From the NCBI GenBank assembly GCA_037833965.1, contig AP031351.1:27602501-27666500 (forward strand): DNA of 64,000 nucleotides, read 5' to 3'. This DNA is from Marchantia polymorpha subsp. ruderalis (lineage: Eukaryota > Streptophyta > Marchantiopsida > Marchantiales > Marchantiaceae). Shown here piece after piece: positions 1 to 12,100 of this stretch; position 1 is the first letter of the stretch; each line of letters opens with the position of its first letter. The position numbers and the translations under genes are program-made. The notes under the pieces were generated by a model. That model saw only the letters and a list, made by a program, of their open reading frames with translations, was not told the origin of the DNA and made no database searches.

Positions 1-850
1 GGGCACCTGTTTTGGCCCCCTCCGCATTCTGTCCTCAGCTCCGCTCAGCTGCTCAACGACCAACTAACCTACCCGCGCGGCCTAGCGATGTCGCCGAGAG
101 CGAGCGAGCGAGCGAGCTCCCCCCACCAATATTCTCATGAGTGTGTCTCGTTGGCCGCACAGAAGTGGTCAAGAAGCCCCCGCTTTCGGTCCTCGCAGCA
201 CAACTGTATGATCGGCGCTTCCAGCCTGGTCCGCCATCTGCCCAGACCCCGGATTCGTATTCGCCCTCGCTCGGCCCGCGGCCTTCTTTGGAACCTTGCG
301 CGCAGATCGCCCACGACGTCACGGGCGGCAGCAGAGCATGTGTTCGCCCCGGGCCATCGAAACAGTCAAGAGCTCAATCCGCCGTATCTGCTACTGTATA
401 TCTGCGCGCATTGGCATCGGACATGCCCTCGGGCCTTCGTTCGTGATGCGCGAGAGCTTCGCACCTCGCAAGACCGCCACATGGACGCGACCTGGGCCGA
501 GCGAGCGAGCGAGCTGGGGCTCTCTTCGAGCCGTCGATGGCCTCCCCACTCCCCACTCCCCACTCGCCCCTCCACGGTCAAGCCAGTCGTCCCCGACCCG
601 ACCCGGGCCATGAGCGAGCGAATTCTTTGTCTGCAGAGCGTGAGATCTACTTACTCCTAACTACCAGTTCTGGCCCGGTAGACGCATTTCTCCGGCGACA
701 AACGAGATACTCTGATCCCGTATGCCTGTAGCAGATTCCCCACTTTCCACTGCGTAGCGTAGTGTAGGTCAAATCGATTATCCACACTTGCAGTCCCTTT
801 TCGTAAATTGCAAATTCACGTCGGTAATTGTACGAGTCCGACACCACGCT

Positions 851-880
851 ACTCTCTCTCTCTCTCTCACTCACTCACTC
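851..880 (+). repeat. CT / CACT microsatellite
   Basis: A run of CT dinucleotides passes into CACT tetranucleotides. Pyrimidine runs of this kind are common in plant 5' leaders and core promoters, but no transcript can be assigned here. Confidence 0.85.
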
Positions 881-2144
881 AAAGAACATACCATGGTTCA
901 TTCTCCATCGCCTCGTCCACATACGGTCAGCGCTGGGCACCAAACCTCACTACGCTTCTCTAGACTTTTGTGTGTACATTCGCCACCGAGATCCACAAAA
1001 GGTCCATGGAGAAGTCAAGCTGGAAATATACACCTGCCGTACGAGCAGCACCTTGGGTCCACTCCCCCCCCAATCTAGAGCTGCGAAGTGGCGAGATCAA
1101 CCGCTATTTTCTATTTTTTTATGAAGACTCGGAGCTACGATATCAGACTCGAAGAGTATTGAATCTGATATCCGGTCCGAAGGATCCGTTGAACTGGACC
1201 GAGTATTTCTCGATCCGGGCAAGGTGTGACAACATGCAGTGTATGTGGCATCTGGGTGTGCAATATTTATCCACTGTTGGTCGTAGACTCGACTGCGGGC
1301 GGGGCTTTGGTGCGGTGGTTGCGTCGTGAATGATTGACGTGAGATTGTCATACCGCGAGCGAGAAATATTTGCGTATTTTTATATATTTGTTGCGCCTTT
1401 TGTGTACAGTATGTATCACTGGCCGTCGGTGGCTCGTTCGGGTCAAAAGAAAGTGGAGCCAGTGGTCACTTATAGATTCCGCGAGTTTTATAACCTCGTT
1501 GACAATGACAACTGAATAAATCAATGAACGAACGAGCGAGCGAGAGAACGACCGATCGGGTGGTTTGTAACGCGACCAATTAATAGGGCCAATCATTTTT
1601 CCAGGTATGTTGTCGCTCCTCGATCCAGCGTGAGCGAGTCCGTGACTCCGCATACGCTTGAGTGGAGCCCGAGCCCGGTCGCGAGCGCGAGCGCGAAGAA
1701 GAAGCATAACGACTTCGTACGTACCCGAGCCTCTGGCATGTGCAGACATAATTCGGTTGTGTAGATGAGCGCTCGCCGTATGCGATCTGAGACTTAACTT
1801 GCTACCCACTCGCTGGCCTCATCCATTGGCAATCGAATGGACTGGAGGGCCGCTCGTGAGAAGGTTCTAGGTTTGAATGTGCTGCTGCTGCGGCAGCAGT
1901 GCAGTGCAGTGTCGCGCAGGCGAGCAGAGCAGGGGAGAGCACAGCGAGGGAGGGAGGGAGGCGATGAGCAGTGAGTGATCAGCGAGCGCGAGAGCTTTAC
2001 CTCATCAGCCCCGACCCCGTCTCAGAAAGGCTCAGACTCTCTCACGCGAGTCGTCGGAGGGGGGCTCGAGTGTGAAACGCCCATGGACGCTCATGGACAT
2101 GGCACTGTAAAGCGCGCTGGATCCAGAACTTTATGATCTGCCGA

Positions 2145-2169
2145 GGCTGCTGCTGCTGCTGCCGCTGCC
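2145..2169 (+). repeat. GCT trinucleotide repeat
   Basis: Six near-perfect GCT units followed by an interrupted GCC/GCT tail. It lies in a short open frame that shows no other sign of coding. Confidence 0.85.
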
Positions 2170-3650
2170 ACAGTTCGCTAGCGAGCACTAAATTTAGGAA
2201 AGGACAAGTTTGGAGAACTTACTTTCGCAGAGCAGTGACAATCGATTTGGACAATTCGGCATTCAGCGTTGTGCTGTGGGGGAAAATCATTCTCGAAAAG
2301 AATGACAGATGCCCTCTCGATGCAGCTCGCTCGCCTGGAATGGGCGCAACCATAGTGCCGAAAGTCCAAAAGCGCTCGAGTCTCATCGCGGTGGTCTCGA
2401 CAGAAGGGCATTTCTCCGGTCTCAACAACCACTTTGAGATTTTAGGAAGGCATGCAAACTCCAGAGTCCAGACTGGCTCTTAGCTTCCATGTCGAGCTGA
2501 TGATGATGACCGATTCTTGTCTGGATCAGTTGGCAAATTGCTCAATAAGACAATGCTTCGATCCAGGTCATTCCAGGATGACCCACAAAAATCTGATGAG
2601 GTGTCAAGGTGTAAGCGTCAAGCGTCGGTCGGTCTCAACTCTCTCGACTTCGCGCAAGCATCAACTGTGTGAGTGAGTGGTTAGGCTTCTGGACCGAGTA
2701 GCGTGCTGCTGAAAAGGCTACGTTGTATCTGACTCGAAATTACCACACGTAGTAAGCATGCACGAGTGATTACCCTCCATGCGACCTGCTGCTGATGATG
2801 ATATTTTGTCTTTACAACTCAGAGATACATTTGCTGCAGGGCTTCGTAGACAGATTCCTGGATTCATCTCTCATGGAGAGCCTTCGCCCTCTTTTACATA
2901 ATTCTTCTGCATTTAACCCCGAAAGCCTTCAGTCAGACCATTATGCACTACGTGCTGCGCCCTTATTGGCCCCGCGTACCCCATTCTACTCATTCCACTG
3001 TGCCTGCCTGCCTGCGTACGGGTTCGCTCTCTACTTCTCCTCGCCTGCGGTTACCCTGGAACAATCCGTCGCAACAAACTCATCTAATCTCGTCGACATG
3101 TCGTCGTATGCCTGCCAGGCCTGCATATCTCATTCACGTACTGTACGCTGAGCTTGGAGTCATCGGTGCGAGCCTTTTGACCGCCCGGACCTCGTGATTC
3201 CGCATACATTTTCTCGTATCCGTGGGAAGAGGGGGTTGAGAATGTCTCCCCGCCGCTATTCAAGGCCTAGGATTCCAAATTGCGCCTTCATTCAAAGCTC
3301 TTCTATGTCGACTGACGAGATTGATCTTATGGCTCCCGCTACGACGAGACGAACATCGACGAGCTCGTGTTATCAGACAGGCCCCTTCCAGGATTTCGCC
3401 TGTCGAGGCTGGGTAGTCAAGGGTACGTGCATATTATCATAGAGCATTGTTTTGGAACTCCACTGTGCTCGAGGATGGCTTCTACTTTACCATATCATCT
3501 GCCACCCGAACATATTCGAAACCACTGGAAAAACCTCCTTTTCTTCCCTGACGATATTGCAAATTCTGAAGAACGCAATAAGAGACGTCTGCTGGACCTG
3601 ACTAGAACAGAGCTTCAGCATCTGAAGCTGGGCTAGCGTCAAAGCCCTGA

Positions 3651-6230
3651 AGCGTGATAAGTTAATCTATTGAGTATATTGTTTAGGGTTGGATAAACTG
3701 TGGTTGCTGTATATAAATTAAATATGTGAAAGAGTGTAGACTATAATTGCTATATAAGAACATAATTACATGACATGAGTGAAATTCAGAAAGGGAAAAA
3801 AATAAGATCATCCACAGATTATCCAGTATTCAAAATTCTAGAGTTCAGGTGATTACGTTTCGTTATTCCATTGTCTCTTGCAACAACTAACTCTCGCACT
3901 TTTGCTCAAGTCGTAATAAAACTATTAAAGGAGAAATCATGGATCAAAGCTTTTGAACAGCCATTTTGCTATTTTTCTAAATTTTTACTTGCTGCAGTAG
4001 ATGCGTAAAGTGTGCAATGAGAGAAATAAATCTGAAGAGTTTATTATGAAGCACTGTTACTGCCTACATGATGCAAATATTCTCCATTAGGTTGTACTAA
4101 CTTATATTTTCAGAGATTGCAATAGTTATGTCAGTAGATTCCATCGTGATCATTAAAATCTACGCTGAGAATCATAAGATATACCAATAATACTAACTAA
4201 ATCGTACAAATCAATATGTATTATTATCTGGTAACTCTACTTTTTGAAACATCATAAGTGCAGTGAATAATTGTAAAGTGGACAATTATGAATTTAAATG
4301 ATAGAAAATTTAACGATCTTCCTTAAAAGTATATTTTTCATTCTTTCAAGAATGTCGTCAAGGAAATGAACCCTTTAATCGTGCTAAGATTCTACTACGT
4401 TAAACTTCGAATATATCTATGTGATAATATTTAATTATATACTTCTGTTCGATAGAGACCCTTCAGGAGATATTAGATGAAATAGTATACAAGTCAATGG
4501 TACAGGATGAGTAAAAAGGCATTTATTTGATATATAATTGAAACTTAGTTGAAGTTTGACTAAGAGTTTATGTTGGTATGGATAAGATCCGAATAATGAT
4601 AAAAGTCAAACCTCTATTACTTTTGAATTTCATCAAGGCTTTAAGTGCATATGATTCAAACTGTATATTTTAATTTCAAACTAGAAAATTTTATGTTCTA
4701 GAATGAGATGGTTCAGACTTTGCAAGACTTTCTTTCAAAAAATATCTATTGGAACATAATATTTTTTTTTACTTTTGAAATGTGTTAAATATATACAAGT
4801 TTGGATATCGATGTGCTTGTAAATATCATTAAGAAATAAGCTATACTTTATTTGTATTGTAGAATATTCTTCAACCTTACTATTGAATTGAAAAATATTA
4901 AAAGATGTATCAACCATATCACTTTTGTTCTACATAGATTTCTGAATGTTTGAAAATCTTCTTGTTCGAGTCTACATAAGTAAAAATCTCTCTAACATTC
5001 AGTGTCTAATAGGAATAAAAAAAATAGCAATGTTGCACAACTTTTTATTCACAAGCCGAATGGCTCACTCACAGAAATCATTGGGCTACGGTACATTGTG
5101 ATAACAAAAATTTAAAATTGTATTGAAAAAAATTATCTACTGATACAACGCACAAACTGAAAAGAGCATAACGTTCAGAGGACAGGGAGGAATTGAGTCG
5201 GTAACCAGCTCCAAAGAAAAAGAATTCTCTTGTACTGCTCCTCATGCTCTTTTCTTTCTTTGGATCTACGTTTTTATCTTGTGAACTAATATTGTCCGGG
5301 GCATTGGTGAAGAATTAAGCCAACCCTATTTTCTTTTGTCTTTTACTGAAAGCTGAAGTCCTGTACACAGCAAACTGGCTCGCTCAAGAATTGAGTACTG
5401 AGGTAGGGAGACAGACAAGACTGATGTTGTTTGTAAAATCTGAAATATGCGCATAACTGAAAGGAAAGTGAACTATCTCCAGACGCTGATAATCTTCATC
5501 ATATTGGTAGTGGAATGAACCGCGACCCTGCGATCCCAGTAACTGATGGACTAGATATCAAATCTGTGACTGTGTAGGTCTGATTGTGAGGTGGTTGACA
5601 ATCGAAGAACATACTTTTCCTGATGTAGTCAAATGTAAAATAGAGTAAATGGAGTTCAACATGGCAGGAATTGAAGACCTAAAGAAGCTTTTCTGGTGAT
5701 ACTTTCTGCAACCATGCCCGAGAGCTTTGAGTCGTCATCAGAGTTTCAAAAGGCCAGTGATGGCGAGAATGAGTGGCAAATTAGTGCATGTCGAGTAGAG
5801 ACTACTGACTAGCTAAGGATATACTTGAAAAATAATACAAAATCGAATTTGTCGACGTGTGCACAACAGGAAGTAATAATTTCAGTTGTTGCTACGTGTA
5901 GACGATGTACTTGCACTCGAGATCCAATGTTGGGCTTGGCGGATTGGAGGTTATATATACCGGACATTCGCATCCAGTCAAGGCGAAAGTGACTCCCAGC
6001 AGATCGATAAACCCTAAGTCCAAACAATAAAATCACAAAGCCGACATTATAGAAATCTTCTAGATGAATGTATGCTCTGTTTTGTAAAGTGAGGGTGGTG
6101 ACACCAGTTCCCAAAAATTAAAAAATTAGAGACCTCAGATATTTAGAGAATATATAAGACTATTGATATAGTTGCTAAGAAGAATTATAAATTTCTTTCT
6201 GACTTAGATACTGGTGAAGTGGGATGTGGT
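3651..6230. other. AT-rich intergenic block, no gene seen
   Basis: Base composition drops sharply to AT-rich at about 3650 and recovers near 6230. The longest frame is 101 codons (5809-6114, -) and does not resemble a known family. I looked for copia- or gypsy-type protein fragments like those at 58150-60600 and found nothing convincing. It may be a decayed insertion too old to recognise. Confidence 0.5.
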
Positions 6231-7374
6231 GGGTCGATGTTATGACAATGGAGGTACAAAGTAGAGGGTCATAGATGACAACTCACTGTAGTGTACAGGA
6301 GCGAGGGAGAAGAGAAAGATGTCGGAGGAAAGGGAGGGACGGGGATGGGGGTGGGGGGAGGGGGGAGAGGAAAATAGCAAGGCCAATCATAATCTGAACA
6401 GGACCCAAATACGGTATTGCAAACACATCACGGCACAGCAGCAGGTGAGAATCCTGATCGAATCTAATTTTAGATGATTTATGACAAGTCGACTGGTAGA
6501 AGGAGATATGAGGAGATGAGTGACGGCTCCCTCTCGCTCGGTCGAATTCACTCGGTCGGTCGGTGGTACAGTTTGCGCCTGGAGGGAAGTTATCACAGAG
6601 CGATACATGGGAGCGCTACTGACGATGGCCGGACGTAGCAGTTAAGGTTGTATTGGATCAAGGTGTAGTATATGGACAGTCAGACTACAGATTTCAATGC
6701 CAGAGAACAAGACCAGAGGAGGAGCAGTAGCAGGAGGAGGAATGGAGATATTTGACCGGAGAAAAGGATAGTACAACAACTGTAGACGAGTAGAAGAAGA
6801 GTACTCATGCCTTGAATGCACTAAATACTACTTTGACCGTCAGCTCGGCTGGCCTCCTCTCCTCGCTCGCCTAGCATTCTATAGCATCGCATTGCATTAC
6901 GTTCCATCACATAGCATACCACGCACCCTCCGGTACACGACACACTGGACCTCTGAACTCTGAACACCGGTTGGATCGCGAAGGAATGACTCGGACGTCG
7001 TCGTCGGACTGACTCGAGATTCGAGTTTGCCCAGCAAGGAAAGAAAGCCTCGCAGGCCAGCAGCAGCAGCAGAGCTCGAGAGGTAGTACATCGTTGGATT
7101 CCTTATCTACAGAGGGAGCGGAGGGCAGAGGACGGGTCCGAGGGGGAGCGACGACGGGAGCGGGCGTGGCATGAACTTTGCGCTTGCCGGGCACACTGCA
7201 CTAGCGTGGTAGCGAGGATGGATGAATGGATGCATGCATGCATTCATGTGGCATCATGATGATGGCGGGGCGCCATGTGAAGGAGGGAGGGGCGGCGGGC
7301 GGGCGGGCGGGCAGGCCATGCATGCAAGCGAGCGAGCATAGCATAGCATAGAATAGATCACATCACATCGCAGC

Positions 7375-7397
7375 ACATGGACATGGACATGGACATG
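7375..7397 (+). repeat. ACATGG hexanucleotide tandem repeat
   Basis: Almost four copies of ACATGG in tandem, next to GCATGCAT-type runs (7230-7250 and 7315-7345). Simple sequence repeat. Confidence 0.85.
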
Positions 7398-8032
7398 CCC
7401 AGCAGCAGCAGGCAGAACTACTGCACCAGTGAGCTCGAACAGATGGTGCACACAACAACAGAAATTAAATCTGCTCCACTGCTGCACAGAGAGATTCGAC
7501 AGTGGTGGGAGGCGGGGAACAAGACCCAACAGAACAACAGAAGTCATAGTGAGTGAGGAGGAGGAGGAGTAGTAGGAGGGAGGCAGCAAGAGGAGGAGGC
7601 TGGGCTGGGCTCTGCTCTGCCCTGCCCTGCTGCTCTACCGGTAGTTCCCGTCCCACCTAGGCCAGGCCCCTCAGCTTTAGCCTAGACTGCTGCTCCTACT
7701 TTTCGCTGCAGGGTCTCAGGGAGGGTGAGAGTCCTAGGAATCTTTGGGGAAGGGGCCAGATAAATAGGCACGGCGATGGAAAATATTTGGATGAGGGAGG
7801 CGAGCTCAGAAGTGCAAGGCCAGGCGAGAGACGAGAAGCCGAGAGCAGAGGAGGGAGAGAGTGAGTGAGTGAGAGAGAGAGGAGGATTTCGGTGGTAGGA
7901 CCCTGTAGGAACGAAAGACTTAAAGCGAGTTCCGGTTTCCACTTGAGGGAGCCCGATGTCATGCTCTGCGTGATTGCGATTATATTTGAGTTTCGGAGGG
8001 CCTGGGGAGAGAAGTGGGAAGAGTCTGAAGAA

Positions 8033-8051
8033 AGAGAGAGAGAGAGAGAGA
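8033..8051 (+). repeat. GA microsatellite
   Basis: About nine to ten uninterrupted AG dinucleotides within a wider purine-rich stretch, upstream of the MIR160 hairpin. Confidence 0.85.
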
Positions 8052-8210
8052 AGATACGAGAAGAGGCCGTGCGAAGGTGTAGAGGAGGGGGAGGGCGTGG
8101 GGAGGGGAGAAAGGAACACTCGCAGTGCCGATCCGGCAGCAGCAATGCAGGCGAGGGCAGTGTTTCGTTGGTGATAGATATCTATAGAAGGAGAGGGAGC
8201 AGCAGCAGAA

Positions 8211-8232
8211 GGGGGGGGGGGGGGGGGGGGGG
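8211..8232 (+). repeat. Poly-G tract of 22 bases
   Basis: An uninterrupted run of 22 G on the + strand, flanked by AGCAGCAGAA on the left and AGGTAGAAG on the right. Such a run could fold into a G-quadruplex. Its length is prone to sequencing and assembly error. It lies about 840 bases upstream of the MIR160 hairpin on the same strand. Confidence 0.9.
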
Positions 8233-9047
8233 AGGTAGAAGAGACAAGATGTCAGTTCCGAAGACCGTCCCTCGACAGTGGGACCGACAGCTGGGGAAAT
8301 TTCTGTCAGAGCGCATCGAGTTAGTTGTGGTTACACTCGTCGCGAAGAATTTTTCTGCTTCGACCTCATAAATGGGTCGACTTGTTGGCCTGCTGTGCAG
8401 TCATTGCGTTAAAAGACAACTTGTGCCGGTTGCAGCGTAAGATTGAAACACCTCGCGCAACTGGAGACCTAGAGAGCCTCCGACCCCCGACCCCCCCCGA
8501 GCGCGCGCCCAGAGGCCGAGGTGGTTAGAGAGAGGGAGAGAGAAAAGCGACACGAACGAACAAACGCACCCCCCCTTCCCTTCCCCTTCCCTTCCCTTCC
8601 TTCCCCTAGGCCGCACCACACCAACGGAACTGTGACCCCCCGCCCTGAGCAGCGAGGTTTTTCTGGACACCCATCCTTCTCCTGTCAGTAGAATACAGTC
8701 GTAGCGTAGCACGAGAGAGACGGATAGAGAAGGGAGGGGGCGGCCGGGCGAGCGTGAGGCGTGGCGATGGGAGCGAAGCTCAAATCCTTTTCTTTCTTTC
8801 TTTTTGACACGTCCCGCTCACTGACCCACTCACTGGCTGATTACGATTTAGCCCGGGCGATGGGTGAGATTGTCACACTCACTCACAACCCTCGTCTCCC
8901 CGCGGGCGTTCCGACTTTCTTCATCGAAGGGCACACTCGGTTGGGGTCGCGAGCTCGAGCGACAATTTTGTGAATCGATCTGCCGCACCTCCTCTCTCCG
9001 ACTGCAGCCCGTTTCGAGATCCGAGGACTTGCTCGACGCGACTAATT

Positions 9048-9166
9048 GGGGAGGCCAGACTGCACTTGCCTGGCTCCCTGTATGCCAACTGAGGAGCTCC
9101 TCAGAGACCTTGACAGGCTCCGTAGCTGGCATTCAGGGGGCCATGCAGGAGAAGTCGCTACCTCCC
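9048..9166 (+). ncRNA. MIR160: MIR160 precursor hairpin
   Basis: This is the foldback of the conserved plant microRNA miR160, which guides cleavage of class C auxin response factor mRNAs (ARF10/16/17 type). The 5' arm carries the mature 21-nt sequence at 9067-9087 (begins TGCCTGGCTCCC, ends TATGCCA). The 3' arm at 9127-9147 is complementary except for two mismatches and one G:U pair, giving a star strand at about 9129-9149 with two-base 3' overhangs. A lower stem of about 15 bases continues outward: GGGAGG at 9049-9054 pairs with CCTCCC at 9161-9166, and AGACT pairs with AGTC inside it. This matches plant base-to-loop processing. The terminal loop (9088-9126) holds a 16-base palindrome at 9089-9104. 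The ends of the primary transcript are not visible. The mature sequence is the established family sequence; the folding is by eye. Confidence 0.95.
9067..9087 (+). ncRNA. miR160: Mature miR160 (5' arm)
   Basis: Twenty-one bases identical to the canonical miR160 of land plants, starting with T as expected for AGO1 loading. Its partner strand is at about 9129-9149. Confidence 0.95.
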
Positions 9167-9199
9167 GCAAGGTGCGACTAGCTTTCTGTCTTGGGTGCA

Positions 9200-12100
9200 C
9201 ACCTCACTGATGTTTGATAGATTTACTTACTTGCTTGAGAGGCCTGATCATCTCGTGCGTTAGTGTCGAATTTTTCGTGCATTATATGATGAAATATTGG
9301 AGGTCGTGCGCGAGGGTTCGGTGGTTGATTCTTCTGTGGAAAGGTCATACACGGGGTCAGTGTTTCTGGTGGAATAGATTAGTCAGCAGCCGTGTGCGTA
9401 TTTTGTGCTTCTAATTCCTTAACGATGATTCCTTGTGGGTTGCAGTCCCTTTCTGTATGCTAGACAATGTGCGTGGAATTTGGTTTCTCACGTTTCGTGA
9501 TCACGGTTGTGGGATGTGTACATGGTGTGAGGGTTCCCTTTTGTCTTTTCTATTCTCGTTGGTTTTTGGGGTGGTGGTCAGATGTGGCCAGCTTGTGGGT
9601 AGGAGTTCTGATAGTTGCTACTCTCGGCTGGTGGTGTCCATCCATCCGTGCAAATTTCGACGTGTTTTGAAATGCCCGTCGATACCAGCGTCGAGAGGTG
9701 CGACAGTCACCCAGCTGGACGAGCTTTCTTAGCGCTCACGAAGAACGGAGGAAATCAGAAGCATCAGTCCTGCAGAGAATTAGTATATGTTGCGAGAAGT
9801 CAGAACGCTCACTCTCAATTACTTCGAGATCTGAATTGCAGGACGTTAGTCGCTCAGTGAGTGTTCTACAGCTGGTGGAGTACACAAAAATGAAGCTCTC
9901 CGAAGCTCGTTCCAGCTCGTTGTCAGATGTGTTGCATTGGCACCGACCGATTCTCGCAAAGCAACAAGCTATCGTACGACGAGTGTACACCCAAATATGC
10001 CGGAGTACATCACTGTTGCACATTCGATTAATTCAAGCAGAACTGTCCAAGCGGCAGCACCAGATCAAAAGCTGCAGCTGCAAGATGGTACACTTCTGCG
10101 AGGGCTGCGGTTTTCCATGCGAAGTCTAGGTCTGGCACCAACTACTGTAGTGCTAACCAATACTCAAGTCTTTCCTGCATATGAGGAATATTGAGATATT
10201 GGCTACCAGCTTTTGAGAAACCCATTCAGGTGTTGTGGTACTTCCCCGACAATGCGTCGACTGCCCGTATTATTGGCTCGGATCTACGGAGCTACAAATG
10301 CTTGTCATGTGACGCTCATCGGTTTTTTTCACCCTAGCTCTGATCACAAATTGAATGACTCGTCAGTCACTGGTGATCTCAGGTGGACAAGGCTGCAATG
10401 GCTGCCTTTCAGATTTCCAGGGATGTGAAAGGATCACAGAAGTGCAGACGCACCTCTGCTTCCAAGGATCGCGCTGCTGTTGGTCATTAAATCCACATGG
10501 CTCGTGGTTCGTGAAGGAAGATTCGGTTCTGATCAAACATATCTCAACATTATACAGTGACCTAAGGCCGTGCATTATTGATTCACTTCTGCTCAGTCAG
10601 TTATTACAGTGAAAGCGGTCTGGGACAATAATTATTCCAGATACCGCTTTGTTTACGGTGTCGAGAACTGCCAGGTTTTAGCAGAAGATTCTCTCCTAGT
10701 GATTAGGACCTCGAAACTTCCAAGTATATTGCTTACAGCTTTACAGGTCCATGCCGATTTGAACACCCGTCACAGTTACTTCTCTATCAGAATACACCAC
10801 TCTCACCCGTGTACATTAAATGTAGATGTTGATTTTACTGTACTAGCTCCAGATCATATCTATATTAGGAGGGAGGAAGAGTTTAGGGAGGAGAACTCAT
10901 GGACGCTATGAGCGTCTACCTTCGTGCTCTAAATGAGAGTCGAAGATGGTTATAGAGCTTGCTCTGAAGTACATGCTGACGCTTGGATCAGCTAGTAAAG
11001 GGCCCAATGATTTTCTTACTCGTGATTTGAACATGTCAACTGCGAAATGTATGAGTCATTATTTTGTCGTCTGCAACTACAAAATCTCCGTGGATTGTTT
11101 CACAATTCATATCGTGTTTCTAATTGGTGAGCATTATAACCGGAGTAGATTCCATACTGCAAGTGAAACCATGTCAAATTTTTCATGAATTTTGTCATTG
11201 GAAATAGTTCGTGACATTCGAAATGGTTCGTGACAACCTGACGGTTCTTTAGAGGACTCTAGCCCCTGCGTATCGCAGCTTCTCTACGTGGCATCTGTTC
11301 ACACGCTTCTTTTCAATCTCGCTTTAACAAGAAAGGAGACGCAGCCTTAGTTAATTATCAACTCTTTGCTCGATTCCATAAAATCTAGGAAAAAGATCCG
11401 AAGGAAACATATGCTTTGATGTTCAAATCGCACACTGTATCGGTTGGCTGAATTGGTGTTCAGAGTAACTGTCCATCAAGCTGGAACCACATTGGGGAGA
11501 ACTTAGGTTTTCGTATGACGAGTAAATCAATGAAACGTAAGCAATATGTTTGACCCAAAAAGAGCCCCACGATTTGAAGTTGAATCCTCAGCGCGAGGCA
11601 GGCGTTCAATGCTGGTCAGATGTTAAGCGCACGTTCGATATGAAACGTATCCTGATCCTTGAGAAGTGTGGATTTGCCTCAGATGGGTCCTCGCATGCTT
11701 ATGTGAGAGGACGTGATCCCGTTCACACGTTTCCTCGGCATGGAGTGGGAGCTAGAGCATACTCAATTTGTCGCTGACTCGTGCCATGAGATATGGTATT
11801 ATTTTTTAATCAGGAACCAGTTGCAGAAGAATCATCCCCGGGTGGTAGATGAGGGACAGGCGTTACGATCACCCCGCCACGATGAGTGAGTAACTCACAC
11901 CAGGATGTTCCTGTACTTTTGAAGAAAAAAGCCCTTTAACACCACAACCAACAACGAACTCAATGGCGGGGTCCTGGGTTGCACTGGGTTGAAGGTGGTC
12001 GGAAGTTAATGAGAGTTGGAATAGCCCACTAAGGTTGAAGCATACGTATCATGCTCCTGCGTTGATGTATGCTTTGCTAATGTGCGTCTGGCATTTTTCA

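Larger units (their letters stand above)
1..3650. other. GC-rich region without a recognised gene
   Basis: All six frames hold only short open frames (190 codons at most) with biased, low-complexity composition, and none resembles a known family. The DNA has scattered runs of GAGC repeats (around 100-117, 500-515 and 1530-1545) and short microsatellites. It could be promoter, untranslated leader or non-coding transcript sequence; nothing seen decides between these. A frame at 3367-3636 (+) ends in a more protein-like stretch of about 50 residues and might be an exon, but no splice context or family supports it. Confidence 0.5.
6231..8210. other. Purine-rich region with microsatellites, no gene seen
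   Basis: The + strand is rich in GA and GGA tracts (for example 6295-6375 and 7555-7610). Several open frames on both strands are translations of these tracts and are not taken as genes. The reverse strand is correspondingly pyrimidine-rich and could be the leader of a - strand transcript, but no coding exon was found on that side. Confidence 0.4.

Noticed and set aside
88-660. 190-codon open frame on the + strand
   Set aside because: Its composition (R, S, P, H) follows GC-rich low-complexity DNA, overlapping frames are equally open, and no family resemblance was seen.
4735-5330. Possible copia remnant in the left AT-rich block
   Set aside because: Translations in all frames gave no zinc knuckle, protease, integrase or RT motif comparable to those at 58150-60600.
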